Positions 38,931 to 40,624 of a stretch of 40,624 bases of DNA are shown here, in pieces. Origin of the DNA: JAGLSB01 sp023135955 (GTDB lineage Bacteria; Bacteroidota; Bacteroidia; Bacteroidales; GCA-2748055). A model generated the notes under the pieces. The model was given only the letters and a program-made list of their open reading frames with translations. It searched no databases and had not been told where the DNA came from. Each line of letters opens with the position of its first letter. The first letter of the stretch is position 1. The stretch is taken from assembly GCA_030673645.1 (NCBI GenBank), contig DAOVIO010000020.1, forward strand, positions 1 through 40,624, written 5' to 3'. The position numbers and the translations under genes were made by a program.

Positions 38931-40624
38931 AGCCTTCCTGTATTCACTTGCTTTTCTGTCCCTATAAACCTATGGATATAGATTCCCTGATCTATATTTG
39001 AAACAGAGAAGGAGGTATATTCACTATGGATACTCTCTTGTAATATAACCCTGCCATCCAGACTTAGTAATTCAATAGTGGCAGGAAGTAGATTGGTGGC
39101 AACCCGAATACTGACCTCATCGTTTGCAGGATTAGGGAAAACACTTATCTCTTTTTTGTTTTGAAGCTGACTATTGCTAACTGCCGGAAAAGCTATTCCT
39201 CTGCTATTCATTAACCATTCAACGAAACAGTATTCAAGCTCTGCAACTTTTGCTTGATACTTGTATGCATCCGGGTTATTCCCCAATAAATTATTCATTT
39301 CAAAAGGATCATCATTAAGATTGTATAAAGCCTTCATTACATCCGTTGCTGAAGAATCGGGGATCATTAACTTCCATCCATCTTTGATAACCATATGTGA
39401 AGGCTTTGTTGTTAAACTGCTTAACCATTCTGTAACAACATACTTCCCGTTTTTCTCGTCTGTTCCTTCAATCAATCCCTTTAAGCTGAAACCATCTGAT
39501 TCCTGGTGAGGCATCTCGAAGTAGTCAAAGATTGTTGCAAATACATTCAATGTGGAAATATAAGAATCTACTTTTGTCCCGGGTTCAATTCTGCCTGGAA
39601 ATCTCATCATCAGAGGAATATGCGACGATTCTTCGTAGAATACATTTTTGGTACGCATTCCATGAGATCCCATCATTTCACCATGATCACTCATAAAAAT
39701 CACCAAGGTATTATCTGTCAATCCCAGACTGTCAAGTTTATCCAGAATTTCTCCTATATGATCGTCAATTTCCTTTACCAGTGCATAGTATTCCGAAATA
39801 AAATATTTGATTTTCTCCGGGTCTGAATACATTGGGCTGAAACCATTTTTAATACTCAGATATGGAGAATTTGACATATCATCATTTATACTTTCAGGAA
39901 TTATCATACTATCAGGAGGAAACATATTTATATAGGTCTCTGTAGCCAGGAATGGTGGATGAGGATGATGAAAAGAACATGTAAGGCTAAATGTGGAATC
40001 CTTTAATCTTTCCAGGGCCTCAAGGGTTTCACCTGCCTCATGAGCCGAGATATGATATTTTACCGGAATGGAAGTAACACCATGTATATCTGATTGCCCG
40101 GGTTTTTCACTTGTATCTTCGCCTCTGCTTGCAAGATCATATCTTGAATCAATCGGATTAGCAAGGTAAGGTCTCAGAGTATAAGTATCATAAAACTCAC
40201 CTTCCTGAAGATCTTTCTTTGGGAATAAAGGGTCAAGAAAGTTCAGATAGTGTTTTTTCATACTTGGGCCCAACTCAGTCGTAGTGGTAGCAGTTACAGG
40301 GTTCTTATATATTCTTCCGTGTGAAGGAGGAGAATGCCATTTCCCATAATATTCACAGGTATAACCATTGTCAGCCAGAATCTCATCATAAGTCTGCATG
40401 GTCATAATCCCCGGGGTTTCAGTATCATAGGCTTCGCTATTACTAATGACCCCGGTATTCTCTACTGTTCGTCCTGTAAACATGGAGGCTCTTGCAGGAG
40501 CACAAACTGCGCAAGGTGTGTGTGCATTTTTAAACCAAACACCTTCTTTTGCAATGCGGTCCATATTTGGTGTTTTTAATATGGTATTTCCAGCATAGCT
40601 TAAGGCATCATAACGCTGCTGATC
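38918..40624 (-). CDS. T9SS-sorted sulfatase (5' end outside window)
   Basis: The frame is open to the window end; the first visible residues DQQRYDALSYAGNTILKTPN are the usual start of a sulfatase domain. Twenty codons later come MDRIAKEG and the signature VCAPARASMFTGR. The Cys of C-A-P-A-R (21 residues after that Met) is converted to formylglycine for sulfate-ester cleavage. Other motifs are YYGKWHSPP, TCSFHHPHPPFLA, VIFMSDHGEMMGSHG (metal-binding DH) and the second-subdomain KDGWKLMIPD. The C-terminus (ISVFPNPANDEVSIRV to QGIYIHRFIG) is a type A T9SS sorting domain, which suggests surface exposure or secretion. The substrate, perhaps a sulfated polysaccharide, is not evident. An anaerobic-type maturase would be needed elsewhere in the genome. 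Confidence 0.93.
   Translation of the reverse strand, partial: DQQRYDALSYAGNTILKTPNMDRIAKEGVWFKNAHTPCAVCAPARASMFTGRTVENTGVISNSEAYDTETPGIMTMQTYDEILADNGYTCEYYGKWHSPPSHGRIYKNPVTATTTTELGPSMKKHYLNFLDPLFPKKDLQEGEFYDTYTLRPYLANPIDSRYDLASRGEDTSEKPGQSDIHGVTSIPVKYHISAHEAGETLEALERLKDSTFSLTCSFHHPHPPFLATETYINMFPPDSMIIPESINDDMSNSPYLSIKNGFSPMYSDPEKIKYFISEYYALVKEIDDHIGEILDKLDSLGLTDNTLVIFMSDHGEMMGSHGMRTKNVFYEESSHIPLMMRFPGRIEPGTKVDSYISTLNVFATIFDYFEMPHQESDGFSLKGLIEGTDEKNGKYVVTEWLSSLTTKPSHMVIKDGWKLMIPDSSATDVMKALYNLNDDPFEMNNLLGNNPDAYKYQAKVAELEYCFVEWLMNSRGIAFPAVSNSQLQNKKEISVFPNPANDEVSIRVATNLLPATIELLSLDGRVILQESIHSEYTSFSVSNIDQGIYIHRFIGTEKQVNTGRLWIE

Noticed and set aside
38644..38967. Plus-strand ORF of 107 codons rich in Ser/Asn.
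   Set aside because: It is the antisense of the acidic W-M repeat frame; its Ser-rich composition is what complementing such codons produces.

Overview
The window looks like a chromosomal segment of a low-GC member of the Bacteroidota, probably Bacteroidales/Marinilabiliales-like (lineage is inference). The grounds are several C-terminal type IX secretion (T9SS) sorting domains, a zinc-free type B ribosomal protein L31, the gene run rsfS-ftsH-DUF2007-cdsA-psd, few Shine-Dalgarno sequences, and several promoter-like pairs of the Bacteroidota TTTG/TAnnTTTG type.

Layout. 1-6090: the 3' part of a giant repeat-rich T9SS surface protein. 6091-7302: a flavodiiron protein ending stop-to-stop against it. 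7472-11949 (minus): a small Lys/Ala/Cys-rich exported protein, then the tightly packed operon rsfS, ftsH, DUF2007, cdsA, psd. 12190-16498: birA, an SRPBCC gene, pyrE, a Nudix gene, a TlpA-like lipoprotein/periplasmic protein and coaD. 16527-19414 (minus): an SLC12-like transporter and a LiaF-like membrane protein. 19634-19834: an orphan T9SS tail with its own terminator. 19833-26259 (minus): lon, a GlmU-like nucleotidyltransferase, L31, a SufS-like class V aminotransferase and a Bax-inhibitor-1 protein. 26496-31394 (plus): a four-gene surface-glycan operon (flippase, methyltransferase, GT4 glycosyltransferase, asparagine-synthase-like protein). 31518-31655: tRNA-His, preceded by a broken copy of its own 5' half. 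31851-34041: a Tat-exported Gfo/Idh/MocA oxidoreductase and a DUF1080 protein, probably one 3-keto-glycoside pathway. 34161-35030: a small T9SS protein. 35151-38095: a complete IS1595-family transposon with cargo. 38127-40624: a broken LamG gene, a short W-M repeat ORF and a T9SS-sorted sulfatase running off the window end.

The most notable things are as follows. (1) A 2,945-bp IS1595-type element has perfect 23-bp terminal inverted repeats and an 8-bp target duplication. It carries five non-transposase genes, including a PD-(D/E)XK-like nuclease with a transmembrane hairpin inserted between its catalytic motifs; this is the best candidate for an undescribed system. (2) coaD is interrupted by one in-frame TGA exactly at the Ser of the conserved ISSS-type motif, and the rest of the protein is intact downstream. 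(3) The 5' half of tRNA-His is duplicated and split by an 18-bp palindrome, and the intact copy has mismatches in its acceptor stem. (4) Genes next to the transposon look decayed.

No intergenic stretch exceeds 300 bases. All family assignments come from reading motifs; no database search was possible.
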